DNA from: Cellulomonas xiejunii
Lineage (GTDB): Bacteria; Actinomycetota; Actinomycetes; Actinomycetales; Cellulomonadaceae
Length of the DNA: 64,000 nucleotides
Assembly: GCF_024508315.1 (NCBI RefSeq)
Contig: NZ_CP101987.1
Span: 2,790,001 to 2,854,000 of the forward strand
Direction of reading: 5' to 3'
The notes below the pieces were generated by a model. The model saw only the letters and a program-made list of their open reading frames with translations, was not told where the DNA came from and ran no database searches. Both the position numbers and the translations under genes were made by a program. This document shows, piece after piece, positions 22,128 through 30,798 of this stretch (its first letter is position 1; every line of letters begins with the position of its first letter).

Positions 22128-23189
22128 ATGTCCCAGCAGAAGCCAGAGACCCCCGACGGCACCCCGGTGCCCGAGGACGCCACCCCGGACACCTCCTCGC
22201 GGGTCGAGCCCGTCGAGGAGGTCGTCGTCGAGGAGGTCGTCGTCGAGGCGGACGACACGCCCGCGGTCGCGCAGCCTGCCCCGGCCCGGCCCGCTCCCGT
22301 CGAGGTCGACGATGACGACGACGACGATGACGACGACTCCTACGTCGTGCCCGCTGGCACCGTCGTCGCCGCTGCGCCCGGCCTCGCCGCACGTCTGGGC
22401 GCCGAGGCGTTCGGCACGTTCTTCCTCGTGCTCGTCGGCGTCGGCATCGCCCTGTACGCGGCGTTCAGCAACGTGGGCGGGGGGCTCGGCGTCGCCCTCG
22501 GGTTCGGTGTCGCGGTGCTGGCCGGCATCGTCGCGGTGGGCCACGTCTCCGGGGGGCACTTCAACCCCGCCGTGACGCTCGGCGCGTGCCTCGCCGGGCG
22601 CACGCCGTTCCGTGACCTGCTCCCCTACTGGGTCGCCCAGATCGTCGGTGGCGTCCTCGCCGCCGCCATCCTCTTCCTCACCGTGCCCACCTCGCTCCCG
22701 GCTCTCATCAGCCAGGGCGAGTCCACCGGCGTCCGCGCCTTCTTCAGCGGCACGGCCAACGGCTTCGGCCCGCACTCCCCCCTCGCGACGCTGTCGAACG
22801 GGCAGGCGGAGTTCAGCCTGGTCGCGGCGCTCCTGGTCGAGGTCATCGGCACGGCCGTGTTCGTCGGCGTCATCCTCGGTGCGACCGACCGCCGCGCGAA
22901 CAAGCAGCACGTGCCGTTCGCGGTCGGTCTGACGCTCACGGTCGTGCTCCTGCTGGCCACGCCCGTGACGAACGGCTCGATCAACCCGGCGCGCTCGCTG
23001 GCCGCGGCGATCTTCTCGGAGTCGTGGGCGCTGGAGCAGGTGTGGCTCTTCTGGGCCGCTCCCCTGCTCGGTGCGGCGATCGCGGCACTCATCTACCGCG
23101 CCTTCGCTGCCGAGCCCGTGGAGGACTCGCTGTTCGGCGAGGACGAGCTGTACGTGGCCGAGGACGACGTGGTCGTCGTCGACCGCTGA
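22128..23189 (+). CDS. MIP family channel (aquaporin) with acidic N-terminal extension
   Basis: A 353-residue membrane channel. Residues 85-340 form the six-helix aquaporin fold with both NPA boxes: HFNPAVTLG (N146) and SINPARSLA (N286, with the selectivity-filter Arg directly after). It should conduct water, perhaps also small neutral solutes. About 80 residues precede the first helix, unusually long for the family. They are rich in Glu, Val and Pro and include a run of ten aspartates (61-70), which suggests a disordered cytosolic tail. The C-terminus is also acidic. The ATG follows a purine-rich GACAGGACCGAC. Confidence 0.92.
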   Translation: MSQQKPETPDGTPVPEDATPDTSSRVEPVEEVVVEEVVVEADDTPAVAQPAPARPAPVEVDDDDDDDDDDSYVVPAGTVVAAAPGLAARLGAEAFGTFFLVLVGVGIALYAAFSNVGGGLGVALGFGVAVLAGIVAVGHVSGGHFNPAVTLGACLAGRTPFRDLLPYWVAQIVGGVLAAAILFLTVPTSLPALISQGESTGVRAFFSGTANGFGPHSPLATLSNGQAEFSLVAALLVEVIGTAVFVGVILGATDRRANKQHVPFAVGLTLTVVLLLATPVTNGSINPARSLAAAIFSESWALEQVWLFWAAPLLGAAIAALIYRAFAAEPVEDSLFGEDELYVAEDDVVVVDR

Positions 23190-23199
23190 CACCGCACGT

Positions 23200-23236
23200 C
23201 ACGAGGCCCCGGGAGCGTCGCCCCCGGGGCCTCGTG
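23200..23236. terminator. hairpin terminator after the aquaporin gene
   Basis: A perfect 14-bp stem (23200-23213 with 23223-23236) between convergent genes. It can act on both strands. Confidence 0.85.
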
Positions 23237-23252
23237 CCTGCGTGAGCCGGTA

Positions 23253-23702
23253 TCAGCCCGGGGGCAGCACGGACGCCAGGACCGCGAGCGCGACGGCACC
23301 GGCCAGGAGCATCGCGACGTCGAACGGCCTGGACCGCACGGCCAGGGCGACCGGGCCCGGCTCACGCCCGAGGGCACGCGCGATCGCCGCGCCGAGCAGC
23401 ACCAGCGCGAGCACGTACGTGCCGGTGACAGCGTCCACGAGGTAGGCGACCGCGACGGACGCCACGATCCCCGATGTCGTCCACCACAGGGAACGACTGC
23501 TCCCCGCGGCGAGGGACGCACGCGCGATGCTGCGCGCGTCCAGCTGGCTACCCTGCGCGGGGGCGTCGGGAACGGGCTCGGACACCGGCGCGTCGACGGG
23601 CTCGGGTGCCGCGCGCTCCGCAGGGGCGACCGGTGCGTGCTGACGCGGCGACCGGACAGGACCGGGTAGACCGGCCGACGGCGTGCGCGCAGGCGTCGAC
23701 AT
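23253..23702 (-). CDS. DUF3017 membrane protein
   Basis: A 149-residue protein. The first 60 residues are Pro/Ala-rich and disordered. The rest has three hydrophobic segments (about 72-90, 92-108 and 128-148) with the DUF3017 pattern WWTTSGIVASVAVAYLVDA and RAREPGPVALAVRSRPFDV-like spacing. DUF3017 proteins are actinobacterial and of unknown function, often near mdh or folD. The ATG at 23702 has GGAGG 11 bases upstream. It faces the aquaporin across a shared terminator. Confidence 0.8.
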   Translation of the reverse strand: MSTPARTPSAGLPGPVRSPRQHAPVAPAERAAPEPVDAPVSEPVPDAPAQGSQLDARSIARASLAAGSSRSLWWTTSGIVASVAVAYLVDAVTGTYVLALVLLGAAIARALGREPGPVALAVRSRPFDVAMLLAGAVALAVLASVLPPG

Positions 23703-23825
23703 CGGTTCCGTTTCCTCCGTCCGGCTCCGGGGCGCCACGTGGGCGGACCACACGCTCGACAGCCCCGCGGACGTCGCCCCGGGACCTTGCACGGTCGGCC
23801 CAGCGTACCGCCGCGAGGCCCGGGC

Positions 23826-23831
23826 TACCGT
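23826..23831 (+). promoter_or_regulatory. -10 box of a leaderless promoter
   Basis: TACCGT ends 6 bases before the GTG at 23838. There is no ribosome binding site. Confidence 0.55.
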
Positions 23832-23837
23832 GATCCC

Positions 23838-25109
23838 GTGACCGACCCGTCCCGCGCGCCCGCCCCTCCGGCCGACGTCCTCGTGGTCGGCGGGGGTCTT
23901 GCCGCCCTGCGGACGGTCGCCGCCCTGCGGGACCACAGCTACGACGGCCCGGTGGGCCTCCTGGGGGCCGAGGGACTGGCGCCGTACGACCGACCGCCGC
24001 TGTCGAAGCACCTCCTCGACCGCACCTCACCCACGTGGCTCGCCGACGACCTCGGCCACGACCTGGACGCACTCGCCGACGAGGTCCACCTCGCCCGGCC
24101 CGCTCGCGGTCTGCGCCTGCGTCCCGGCGGCGGCGCAACGGTCCTCACCGACGACGGTGAGGTCACGTCGTCGTGCGTGGTGCTCGCCACGGGCGCCCAC
24201 GCGGTCTCCGTGCCCGGCTGGCGGGGCGCGACGCTGCACACGGCGGCCGACGCCGACGCGCTGCGGGCCGCGCTCGGGGGCGGCACCCGCCGGCTCGTCG
24301 TCGTCGGGGCCGGGTGGATCGGGGCCGAGGTGGCGGGTGTCACCGCCGCTGCCGGGCACGACGTCGTGGTGGTCGAGGCCCGGGCAGCGCCGCTCGCGAC
24401 GGCGCTCGGTGAGCGGGTCGGCGCGCTCACGGCCCCCTGGTACGCGGCGGCCGGCGTCGAGCTGCGGACGTCCACCCCGGTCGCCGCCGTGGACAGCACG
24501 GGCGTGGACCTCGCGGACGGGACCCACCTGTCCGCCGACGCCGTCCTCGTCGCGGTGGGCGCACGCCCCGCGACCGGCTGGCTGGCGGGCGTGGTCCCGC
24601 TGCGGGCCGGTGCGGTCCCCGTCGACGAGTCGTACCGCGTGCTCGGCACGAGCGGCCCCCTTCCCGGGCTGCTGGCCGTGGGTGACGTCGCGGTGCGTCG
24701 CTCGGCCCGCCACGGCTGGGTGCCCGGCGGGCACTGGGACGAGGCGCTCCACGGACCGGACGTCCTGGTCCGGCGGCTCCTGGGTGTGGCGGTCGACGAG
24801 CCGGAGGCCGTCCCCTACGTCTTCTCGACGCAGCTCGGTCACGACCTGACCGTCTTCGGGCTCCCTGCCCGGCAGGACGGGGTGACCGTGCTGGGCGACC
24901 CCGGGGTGACCGGGTGGACGGCCTTGTGGACCCGCGGCGACACCGTCACGGGTGCGCTCGTGGTGGACCGGCCGCGCGACGTCGGTGCTGCGCGTCGCCT
25001 GTTCGCGCGCGGCGACCTGCCGCGCGTGACCCTGCCCGGCAGTGAGCTGCCCGGCAGTGAGCTGCCCGCGGACCTGCGGACGCTCCTGCGCGCGTCCCCG
25101 GCGACCTGA
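23838..25109 (+). CDS. ferredoxin-reductase-like FAD/NAD(P) oxidoreductase
   Basis: A 423-residue flavoprotein with two nucleotide-binding folds. FAD binding is at residues 14-40 (VLVVGGGLAALRTVAAL), followed by APYDRPPLSKHLL, typical of class-A oxygenase-linked ferredoxin reductases. NAD(P)H binding is at VVVGAGWIGAEVAG. The FAD-closing motif is LLAVGDVA. A reductase C-terminal domain follows. It should pass electrons from NAD(P)H to a ferredoxin, but none is adjacent and the partner is unknown. A 15-base tandem duplication near the end gives GSELPGSELP. The GTG at 23838 is apparently leaderless. Confidence 0.85.
   Translation: MTDPSRAPAPPADVLVVGGGLAALRTVAALRDHSYDGPVGLLGAEGLAPYDRPPLSKHLLDRTSPTWLADDLGHDLDALADEVHLARPARGLRLRPGGGATVLTDDGEVTSSCVVLATGAHAVSVPGWRGATLHTAADADALRAALGGGTRRLVVVGAGWIGAEVAGVTAAAGHDVVVVEARAAPLATALGERVGALTAPWYAAAGVELRTSTPVAAVDSTGVDLADGTHLSADAVLVAVGARPATGWLAGVVPLRAGAVPVDESYRVLGTSGPLPGLLAVGDVAVRRSARHGWVPGGHWDEALHGPDVLVRRLLGVAVDEPEAVPYVFSTQLGHDLTVFGLPARQDGVTVLGDPGVTGWTALWTRGDTVTGALVVDRPRDVGAARRLFARGDLPRVTLPGSELPGSELPADLRTLLRASPAT
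25032..25061 (+). repeat. 15-bp tandem duplication inside the reductase gene
   Basis: CTGCCCGGCAGTGAG occurs twice in direct succession (25032-25046 and 25047-25061). It encodes a repeated PGSEL and keeps the frame. Confidence 0.9.
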
Positions 25110-25113
25110 CGTG

Positions 25114-25156
25114 GCGGCTCGACCGCCCTCGTGCGTGACGAGGGCGGTCGAGCCGC
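25114..25156. terminator. long perfect hairpin terminator
   Basis: A 19-bp perfect stem (25114-25132 with 25138-25156) and a 5-base loop, between the convergent reductase and purH genes. Confidence 0.9.
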
Positions 25157-25180
25157 GCGACCCCGCGGGGTCGCGCCCGA

Positions 25181-26815
25181 TCAGTGTGCGAAGTGGCGCG
25201 TGCCCGTGAGGTAGAGCGTCACGCCCGCGGCGGCCGCCGCGGCGACGACCTCCTCGTCGCGCACGGACCCACCCGGCTGCACCACGGCGCGCACGCCCGC
25301 GTCGAGCAGGACCTGCAGCCCGTCGGCGAACGGGAAGAACGCGTCGGACGCCGCGACGGCGCCCCGTGCCCGCTCGACGTCACCGGCGTTCGCGCGCTCG
25401 ACGGCCAGCCGGCACGAGTCGACCCGGTTGACCTGCCCCATCCCGACCCCGACCGACGCACCACCGTCCGCCAGCAGGATCGCGTTGGACTTCACGGCCC
25501 GCACGGCCCGCCACGCGAACGCCAGGTCCGCCAGGGTGGCGTCGTCGGCGGCGTCGCCGGCGGCGAGCGTCCACGCCGCCGGGTCGTCCCCCGGCGCGTC
25601 GATCCGGTCGACCGACTGCACGAGCAAGCCACCGGACACCGGGCGCGTCTCGACGAGCGCCGTCGGCGGGGCGTCGACCACGAGCAGGCGGATGTTCTTC
25701 TTCTGCGACAGCAGCTCGAGCGCGTCGTCGTCGAACGCGGGCGCGACGACGACCTCCGTGAACACGGGCGCGATCTGCTGCGCAGCAGCGAGCGACAGCC
25801 GTTGGTTCGTGGCGATCACGCCGCCGAACGCCGACACGGGGTCGCACGCGTGGGCGCGGGCGTGAGCCTGCGCGACGTCCGCACCGACGGCGATCCCGCA
25901 CGGGTTGGCGTGCTTGACGATCGCGACCGTGGCGGTGTCACCGTGGTCGTGCGCGGCACGCCACGCGGCGTCGGCGTCGACGTAGTTGTTGTAGCTCATG
26001 GCCTTGCCGTGCAGCTGGCGCGCCTGGGCCAGGCCGGCCGGACCGTGGCCGGTCGTGTACAGCGCCGCGCGCTGGTGCGGGTTCTCGCCGTACCGCAGGA
26101 CGTCCGAGCGCTCCCAGGTCGCGCCGATCCACGCCGGGAACCCGGTCGCCACGCCGTCGACCTCGTCGGTCGTCGTCGCGACGTTGCCCATCCACGACGC
26201 GACGGCGACGTCGTACGAGGCCGTGTGGACGAACGCGTCGGCCGCGAGCCGCGTGCGCTCGGCGAGGGTGAAGCCACCGGCGGCCACCGCTGCCACGACG
26301 TCGCCGTAGCGCGCGGGGTCGACGACGACCGCGACGCTCGGGTGGTTCTTGGCGGCCGCCCGCACCATCGAGGGTCCACCGATGTCGATCTGCTCGACGC
26401 ACTCGTCGACGCCCGCACCCGACTCCACGGTCTGGGTGAACGGGTACAGGTTGACCACGACGAGCTCGAACGCCGCCACACCGAGCTCGTCGAGCTGGGC
26501 GAGGTGCTCGGGGCGGCGCGTGTCCGCGAGGATCCCGGCGTGCACCCGGGGGTGCAGGGTCTTGACGCGGCCGTCGAGGCACTCGGGGAAGCCGGTGACG
26601 TCCTCGACACGCGTCACGGGGACGCCCGCCGCCGCGACGGTCGCCGCGGTGGAGCCGGTCGAGACCAGCTCGACGCCGGCGCCGTGCAGCGCGGTGGCGA
26701 GCTCGACCAGGCCGGTCTTGTCGTACACCGACAGCAGAGCGCGGCGCACGGGGCGGCGGGTGGTGTCGGCGGTCGCGTCGGCGACGGCGGCGAGGGGGGT
26801 CGGGTCGTGCGTCAT
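25181..26815 (-). CDS. purH: bifunctional AICAR formyltransferase / IMP cyclohydrolase
   Basis: A 544-residue enzyme for the last two steps of IMP synthesis. The N-terminal IMP cyclohydrolase domain (about 25-225) carries [16 protein letters not shown] and [12 protein letters not shown]. The C-terminal AICAR transformylase domain (about 230-544) carries the catalytic [11 protein letters not shown] and [11 protein letters not shown]. The ATG has AGGAAGG upstream. purN lies 172 bp upstream in the same direction, but purH has its own promoter and a ZTP riboswitch in between, so it is controlled separately by the purine/folate state. Confidence 0.97.
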   Translation of the reverse strand: MTHDPTPLAAVADATADTTRRPVRRALLSVYDKTGLVELATALHGAGVELVSTGSTAATVAAAGVPVTRVEDVTGFPECLDGRVKTLHPRVHAGILADTRRPEHLAQLDELGVAAFELVVVNLYPFTQTVESGAGVDECVEQIDIGGPSMVRAAAKNHPSVAVVVDPARYGDVVAAVAAGGFTLAERTRLAADAFVHTASYDVAVASWMGNVATTTDEVDGVATGFPAWIGATWERSDVLRYGENPHQRAALYTTGHGPAGLAQARQLHGKAMSYNNYVDADAAWRAAHDHGDTATVAIVKHANPCGIAVGADVAQAHARAHACDPVSAFGGVIATNQRLSLAAAQQIAPVFTEVVVAPAFDDDALELLSQKKNIRLLVVDAPPTALVETRPVSGGLLVQSVDRIDAPGDDPAAWTLAAGDAADDATLADLAFAWRAVRAVKSNAILLADGGASVGVGMGQVNRVDSCRLAVERANAGDVERARGAVAASDAFFPFADGLQVLLDAGVRAVVQPGGSVRDEEVVAAAAAAGVTLYLTGTRHFAH

Positions 26816-26865
26816 GGCACACCTTCCTGGGTCGGTCGGCGGTCCGGAGGGACCTCAGCGGTAGA

Positions 26866-26952
26866 CCCCGGCACCCAGGCGGGCGGTGCACGGCAGGGGG
26901 TGTGCTCGGTCGCTCCCCGGTGGTCCTCCACCTGCGCCAGTCACGACCGGGG
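26866..26952 (-). promoter_or_regulatory. ZTP (pfl) riboswitch upstream of purH
   Basis: Read on the minus strand, the leader contains the hallmark pieces of the ZTP/pfl aptamer in order. The P1 strand is CCCCGG (26947-26952), then GTGACTGGCG, the GTGG-A-GGACCAC hairpin, CCGGGGAGC and the second conserved block CCGCCTGGG, closed by CCGGGG (26866-26871). This class senses ZTP/ZMP, the intermediate that builds up when 10-formyltetrahydrofolate is short, and turns on purine and folate genes. PurH uses up ZMP, so the placement fits. The aptamer begins close to the predicted transcription start. Confidence 0.9.
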
Positions 26953-26955
26953 CCG

Positions 26956-26961
26956 AGTCTA
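26956..26961 (-). promoter_or_regulatory. -10 box of the purH promoter
   Basis: TAGACT on the minus strand. The predicted start falls about 7 bases downstream, exactly where the riboswitch P1 stem begins. This supports a dedicated purH promoter between purN and purH. Confidence 0.6.
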
Positions 26962-26987
26962 GCGGCCGCCGTCGTTCCCGCCGCCGC

Positions 26988-27644
26988 TCAGCCCAGGCGC
27001 GCGTGGCGGCCGTCGACGTCCAGGCCGTGGCGCGCGATCCGCCCGACGACGTCCACCAGCAGCCGCCGCTCGACGACCTTGATCCGCTCGTGCAGCGTCT
27101 CCTCGGTGTCGTCGTCGGCGACGGGCACCGCCTCCTGCGCGATGATCGGGCCCGCGTCGACGCCGTCGTCGACGACGATCACCGAGCACCCGCTGACCTT
27201 GACGCCGTACGCGAGCGCGTCGCGCACGCCGTGCGCGCCCGGGAACGAGGGCAGCAGCGCCGGGTGCGTGTTGACGGTCCGCCCGCCGAACCGCCCGAGG
27301 AAGGCGGCACCGACCAGCTTCATGAACCCGGCGCAGACGACCGTGTCGGGCGAGAAGACCCCGACCGCCTCGGTGAGCGCCCGGTCCCACGCCGCGCGGT
27401 CCGGGAAGTCCCGCAGGGCGACGACGGCGGTCGGGACGCCGGCCTGGCGGGCGAGGTCGAGCGCGGCGATCCCCGGCCGGTCCGACACCACGCCCACGAC
27501 GCGCGCACCGTACGCGGGGTCGCGGTGCGCGTCGAGCAGCGCCGCGAGGTTCGACCCCGCACCCGAGACGAGCACGACCAGACGGTGGCTCGCCGCCACG
27601 GCGTGGGCAGGCGGGACAGGACGTGGCTGTGTGGAGGACGTCAC
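26988..27644 (-). CDS. purN: phosphoribosylglycinamide formyltransferase
   Basis: A 218-residue enzyme that adds the first formyl group in purine synthesis (GAR to FGAR, with 10-formyltetrahydrofolate). Motifs: VLVSGAGSNLAALLDA (phosphate binding) and VNTHPALLPSFPGAHG with the catalytic Asn and His. The catalytic Asp is in SVIVVDDGVDAGPIIAQE. The GTG at 27644 lies 7 bases after a TAGGTT box and has no ribosome binding site, so it is probably leaderless. The open frame extends far upstream but without family similarity. It is followed by purH. Confidence 0.95.
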   Translation of the reverse strand: MTSSTQPRPVPPAHAVAASHRLVVLVSGAGSNLAALLDAHRDPAYGARVVGVVSDRPGIAALDLARQAGVPTAVVALRDFPDRAAWDRALTEAVGVFSPDTVVCAGFMKLVGAAFLGRFGGRTVNTHPALLPSFPGAHGVRDALAYGVKVSGCSVIVVDDGVDAGPIIAQEAVPVADDDTEETLHERIKVVERRLLVDVVGRIARHGLDVDGRHARLG

Positions 27645-27651
27645 GCCGCGC

Positions 27652-27657
27652 AACCTA
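27652..27657 (-). promoter_or_regulatory. -10 box of a leaderless purN promoter
   Basis: TAGGTT on the minus strand, followed by 7 bases and the GTG at 27644. Confidence 0.55.
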
Positions 27658-27677
27658 CCCGCCCGCAGCGCGGACGG

Positions 27678-27697
27678 CGTGGGTTCGTCCACCCACG
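27678..27697. promoter_or_regulatory. 7-bp inverted repeat between purN and a divergent gene
   Basis: CGTGGGT-N6-ACCCACG is a perfect dyad in the 73-bp divergent intergenic region. It might bind a regulator of either gene; nothing else supports this. Confidence 0.25.
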
Positions 27698-27717
27698 ACG
27701 TGCGGGAGAATGGCCAC

Positions 27718-28386
27718 ATGGGCAACCCGTGGGCACCGCCGGACGACTCGCAGGAACTCGGGCAGCGGACACCCGCGCACGTCCCGTCACAGGCTCCGGC
27801 CGCGACCCGCGACGGCGCCCCGCCCACCTCCGACGGCGCCCCGCCGCGCACCCCGCAGGGTGCTCCTGCGCACGCTCCGTCCCACGCCCCCGTCGGTGAC
27901 GGCTGGCCCCCGGCTCCCCCGGGCCACCTGCCCGCCCCCGGGACCCCCGGTCCGCACCCCGTCCAACCGCCGGACCCGGAGGGCGTCGCGCGGGCGTCCC
28001 GCACGTCCGCCTGGACCGCCGGCGCGCTGCTCGCCTCGGTGCTGCTGATGAGCGCGCCGTGGCCCGCCATGCTCGCCGCGCCGGCCGCCGCGCTCGCCGG
28101 TGTCGTGCTCGCGCTCGTCGCCGTGGTGCGCGCCGCGCGGGCTCGGGCGCGCGGGTCCGTCGTCGCATTGCCCGTCGTGCTGCTCGTGGCGTCGCTGGTC
28201 TGGGTGGGCCTGAGCTCGCAGACGCTCCTGTACGTCGACGCGTCCCGGGACTTCGCGCAGTGCAAGTCGGCCGCGCTCACGCACCAGGCGCAGCGCAACT
28301 GCGCGACCCAGCTCGAGACCGACATGCGCGAGCGGCTCGAGACGGTGTTCGGGCGCCTCGGCGTGCCGGTGCCTCCGTCGTCGTGA
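27718..28386 (+). CDS. hypothetical proline-rich membrane protein
   Basis: A 222-residue protein, not recognised. Residues 1-100 are Pro/Ala/Gly-rich with several GAPP/HAPS repeats and look disordered and cytosolic. Two to three membrane segments follow (about 102-124, 128-145 and 150-172), then an external tail with two cysteines (FAQCKSAALTHQAQRNC) that could form a disulfide. The layout resembles DUF4190-like actinobacterial envelope proteins. GGGAGAA precedes the ATG. It is divergent from purN. Confidence 0.65.
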   Translation: MGNPWAPPDDSQELGQRTPAHVPSQAPAATRDGAPPTSDGAPPRTPQGAPAHAPSHAPVGDGWPPAPPGHLPAPGTPGPHPVQPPDPEGVARASRTSAWTAGALLASVLLMSAPWPAMLAAPAAALAGVVLALVAVVRAARARARGSVVALPVVLLVASLVWVGLSSQTLLYVDASRDFAQCKSAALTHQAQRNCATQLETDMRERLETVFGRLGVPVPPSS

Positions 28387-28430
28387 CCGGTCCGACCTGA
28401 CCCGTTCGGCCCGCGGCCGGCGACGGACGG

Positions 28431-29708
28431 TCAGTCGGCGGCGACGTCCGCCGCCACCCCGCGACGACGCGCACGGCGCGCGCGCAGCGCGTCGCGCACC
28501 GTCCGGTCGAACGGCACGGCCGCACCGGCTGCACCCAGGCCGCACCCCGCGACGCTGAGCAGTCCGACCCAGAGCGGGCTCGCCCCGACGTGGGCCATGC
28601 GGCCGGGCCCTGCGGCACCCCCGGCGAGCGCGACGAGCAGCGCCACCAGGACCCCGACGGTGCACGCCACGACTCCCACCGCCACCACGACGTCGCGCGC
28701 CCGGACCGGCCTGAGCCACCGGCGCACGGCCAGTCCCGCCAGCACGCCGACCCCGACGACGAGCAGCGGTGCGAGGAGGACCGGGCCGCCCTGCGCGCCG
28801 GGCAGAGCGCCGAGCAGCGGCAGCGCGGGCAGCGGGCCCGCGACGACCGCGTCGGGCGCGAAGCGCGTCCCCGCTCCCACGGCGAATCCCGGACCGGCGA
28901 TCCACGCGAGGGCCCACACGACGAGGTTGGGCACGAACGCGAGCTCGGCGAACGCCAGGACCACCCCGCCGACGGCGTCGAGCGAGAGACCGCGCGCGAC
29001 GTCGATGATCGTCGCGTGGCCCGCGAGGACCCACAGCGTCGTCAGGAGCGCCGCGAGCGCCAGCAGGCCGGCGGCCGCCACGAACCCGGCGCGCAGACCC
29101 ACGACCACCGGCTCCGGCAGCCGGTCTCGCAGCGGCGCGACGACCTGCGCCCATGGCGCTGCCTCCGGACGGCGCAGCAGGCCCGCGCCCAGGCCCAGGG
29201 CTCCGACGACCAGGCCACCGAGGACGGCGCGCAGGACTCCCAGGACACCCGCGCCCGCGACGAGCCCGACGAGACCGGTGAGCAGCGCGTAGCCGCCGAT
29301 CGAGGCGACGGCACCGGTCCGGGTCGCGTGGCCCGACCGGCGGGCCGACGCGTAGCAGGTGAACACCGCGAGCATCGTCAGACCGAGCGGGATCACGGAG
29401 ACGACCGCACCGCCGAGGCCCGCAGGGACCCCGTGGGCGAGCAGCCACAGGTTGGTGGCGACGACGACGGCACGCGTCCACGCCACCTCGGCGTGGGCGG
29501 GGTCGGACGCGGTCGTGACGAAGACCGCGATCGCGGGCACCGCGAGCGTGAGCAAGGACAGTGCGGCCGCCTGCACGGCCGTGAGCACGCCGATGGTCCA
29601 GCGCGGCGCACCGTCGATGGCCGACGTGAAGAACGTGGGGTGCGGGTCGTCCTGCAGGACTCGGCGGACGCGACCCGCGAGGGGGACGGGACCGGTGGAC
29701 GGGGGCAC
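28431..29708 (-). CDS. DUF6350 (PerM-like) membrane protein
   Basis: About 425 residues with roughly ten hydrophobic segments. It matches the DUF6350 actinobacterial family (RWTIGVLTAVQAAALSLL near the start; FVPNLVVWALAWIAGPGFAVGAGT in the middle), whose mycobacterial member PerM is linked to cell division under stress. Its position between sucCD and purNH, in the same direction, is conserved in many actinobacteria. The start is uncertain: the GTG at 29708 gives a short cytosolic head before the first helix, but the frame is open to 29792. A terminator separates it from sucD. Confidence 0.75.
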   Translation of the reverse strand: MPPSTGPVPLAGRVRRVLQDDPHPTFFTSAIDGAPRWTIGVLTAVQAAALSLLTLAVPAIAVFVTTASDPAHAEVAWTRAVVVATNLWLLAHGVPAGLGGAVVSVIPLGLTMLAVFTCYASARRSGHATRTGAVASIGGYALLTGLVGLVAGAGVLGVLRAVLGGLVVGALGLGAGLLRRPEAAPWAQVVAPLRDRLPEPVVVGLRAGFVAAAGLLALAALLTTLWVLAGHATIIDVARGLSLDAVGGVVLAFAELAFVPNLVVWALAWIAGPGFAVGAGTRFAPDAVVAGPLPALPLLGALPGAQGGPVLLAPLLVVGVGVLAGLAVRRWLRPVRARDVVVAVGVVACTVGVLVALLVALAGGAAGPGRMAHVGASPLWVGLLSVAGCGLGAAGAAVPFDRTVRDALRARRARRRGVAADVAAD

Positions 29709-29831
29709 CCGCCCATGGTGACCGGTGGCTCGGGCGCGTCGCCGGACCCGGCCCGGCGCGTCGCCACCGGCGGCGCGCGAGGCCGCCCCCACCCGCGCGG
29801 TGACGGCGTGCTGCGTCGACCGGGTGCGGGA

Positions 29832-29872
29832 CGCACCGCGGCCCCGGTCCGTGGGACCGGGGCCGCGGTGCG
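29832..29872 (-). terminator. terminator of the sucCD operon
   Basis: A perfect 19-bp GC-rich stem (29832-29850 with 29854-29872) with a 3-base loop, 17 bases beyond the sucD stop. Confidence 0.9.
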
Positions 29873-29888
29873 ACGCGTGACGCGTTCG

Positions 29889-30767
29889 TCAGGCGCTGAG
29901 GATCTCGCGCGCGAGCTGGGCGGTCTCGGACGGCGTCTTGCCGACCTTGACGCCGGCGGCCTCGAGGGCCTCCTTCTTGGCCTGCGCGGTGCCCGACGAG
30001 CCGGACACGATCGCCCCGGCGTGACCCATCGTCTTGCCCTCGGGGGCGGTGAAGCCCGCGACGTAGCCGACGACCGGCTTGGTGACGTGCTCGGCGATAT
30101 AGGCCGCGGCACGCTCCTCGGCGTCGCCCCCGATCTCGCCGATCATCACGATGACCTCGGTCTCGGGGTCGGCCTCGAACGCGGCGAGCGCGTCGATGTG
30201 CGTCGTGCCGATGATCGGGTCGCCGCCGATGCCGATGGCGGTGGAGAACCCGAAGTCCCGCAGCTCGAACATCATCTGGTAGGTCAGCGTGCCCGACTTC
30301 GAGACCAGACCGACCTTGCCGGGTCCCGTGATGTCGGCAGGGATGATGCCGACGTTGGACTTCCCGGGGCTGATGAGGCCGGGGCAGTTGGGGCCGATGA
30401 GCCGCACGCCCTTCTCCTGGGCGTAGGAGAAGAACTCGGCCGTGTCGGCCACCGGCACGCCCTCGGTGATGATGACCACCAGCGGGATGCCCGCGTCGAC
30501 GGCCTCGATCACGGCGCCCTTGGTGTGTGCCGGCGGGACGAAGATGACGGACACGTCGGCACCGGTCTTGTCGATGGCCTCGGCCACCGATCCGAACACG
30601 GGGACGTCGACGTCACCGAACGTCACGGTGGTGCCGGCCTTGCGGGGGTTCACCCCGCCGACCACGTCGGTGCCGGACGCGAGCATGCGGTTCGTGTGCT
30701 TCTGGCCCTCGGAACCCGTCATGCCCTGGACGATGACCTTGGAGTCCTCGGTCAGGAAGATCGCCAT
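29889..30767 (-). CDS. sucD: succinate-CoA ligase, alpha subunit
   Basis: A 292-residue subunit that carries the phosphohistidine and CoA-binding fold. The start is [21 protein letters not shown]. The CoA-site motif is [18 protein letters not shown], and the active-site histidine is in GHAGAIVSG near the C-terminus. It works with SucC in the TCA step succinyl-CoA to succinate, forming a nucleoside triphosphate. It lies 31 bp downstream of sucC in one operon. The ATG at 30767 follows AGAGAAGC. Confidence 0.97.
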   Translation of the reverse strand: MAIFLTEDSKVIVQGMTGSEGQKHTNRMLASGTDVVGGVNPRKAGTTVTFGDVDVPVFGSVAEAIDKTGADVSVIFVPPAHTKGAVIEAVDAGIPLVVIITEGVPVADTAEFFSYAQEKGVRLIGPNCPGLISPGKSNVGIIPADITGPGKVGLVSKSGTLTYQMMFELRDFGFSTAIGIGGDPIIGTTHIDALAAFEADPETEVIVMIGEIGGDAEERAAAYIAEHVTKPVVGYVAGFTAPEGKTMGHAGAIVSGSSGTAQAKKEALEAAGVKVGKTPSETAQLAREILSA

Positions 30768-30798
30768 GTGAAGTCTGCTTCTCTCTGCGTCGGGGGTC

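Noticed and set aside
22303-22336. A frameshift in the aspartate run of the aquaporin
   Set aside because: The frame stays open and leads directly into the first membrane helix and both NPA boxes.
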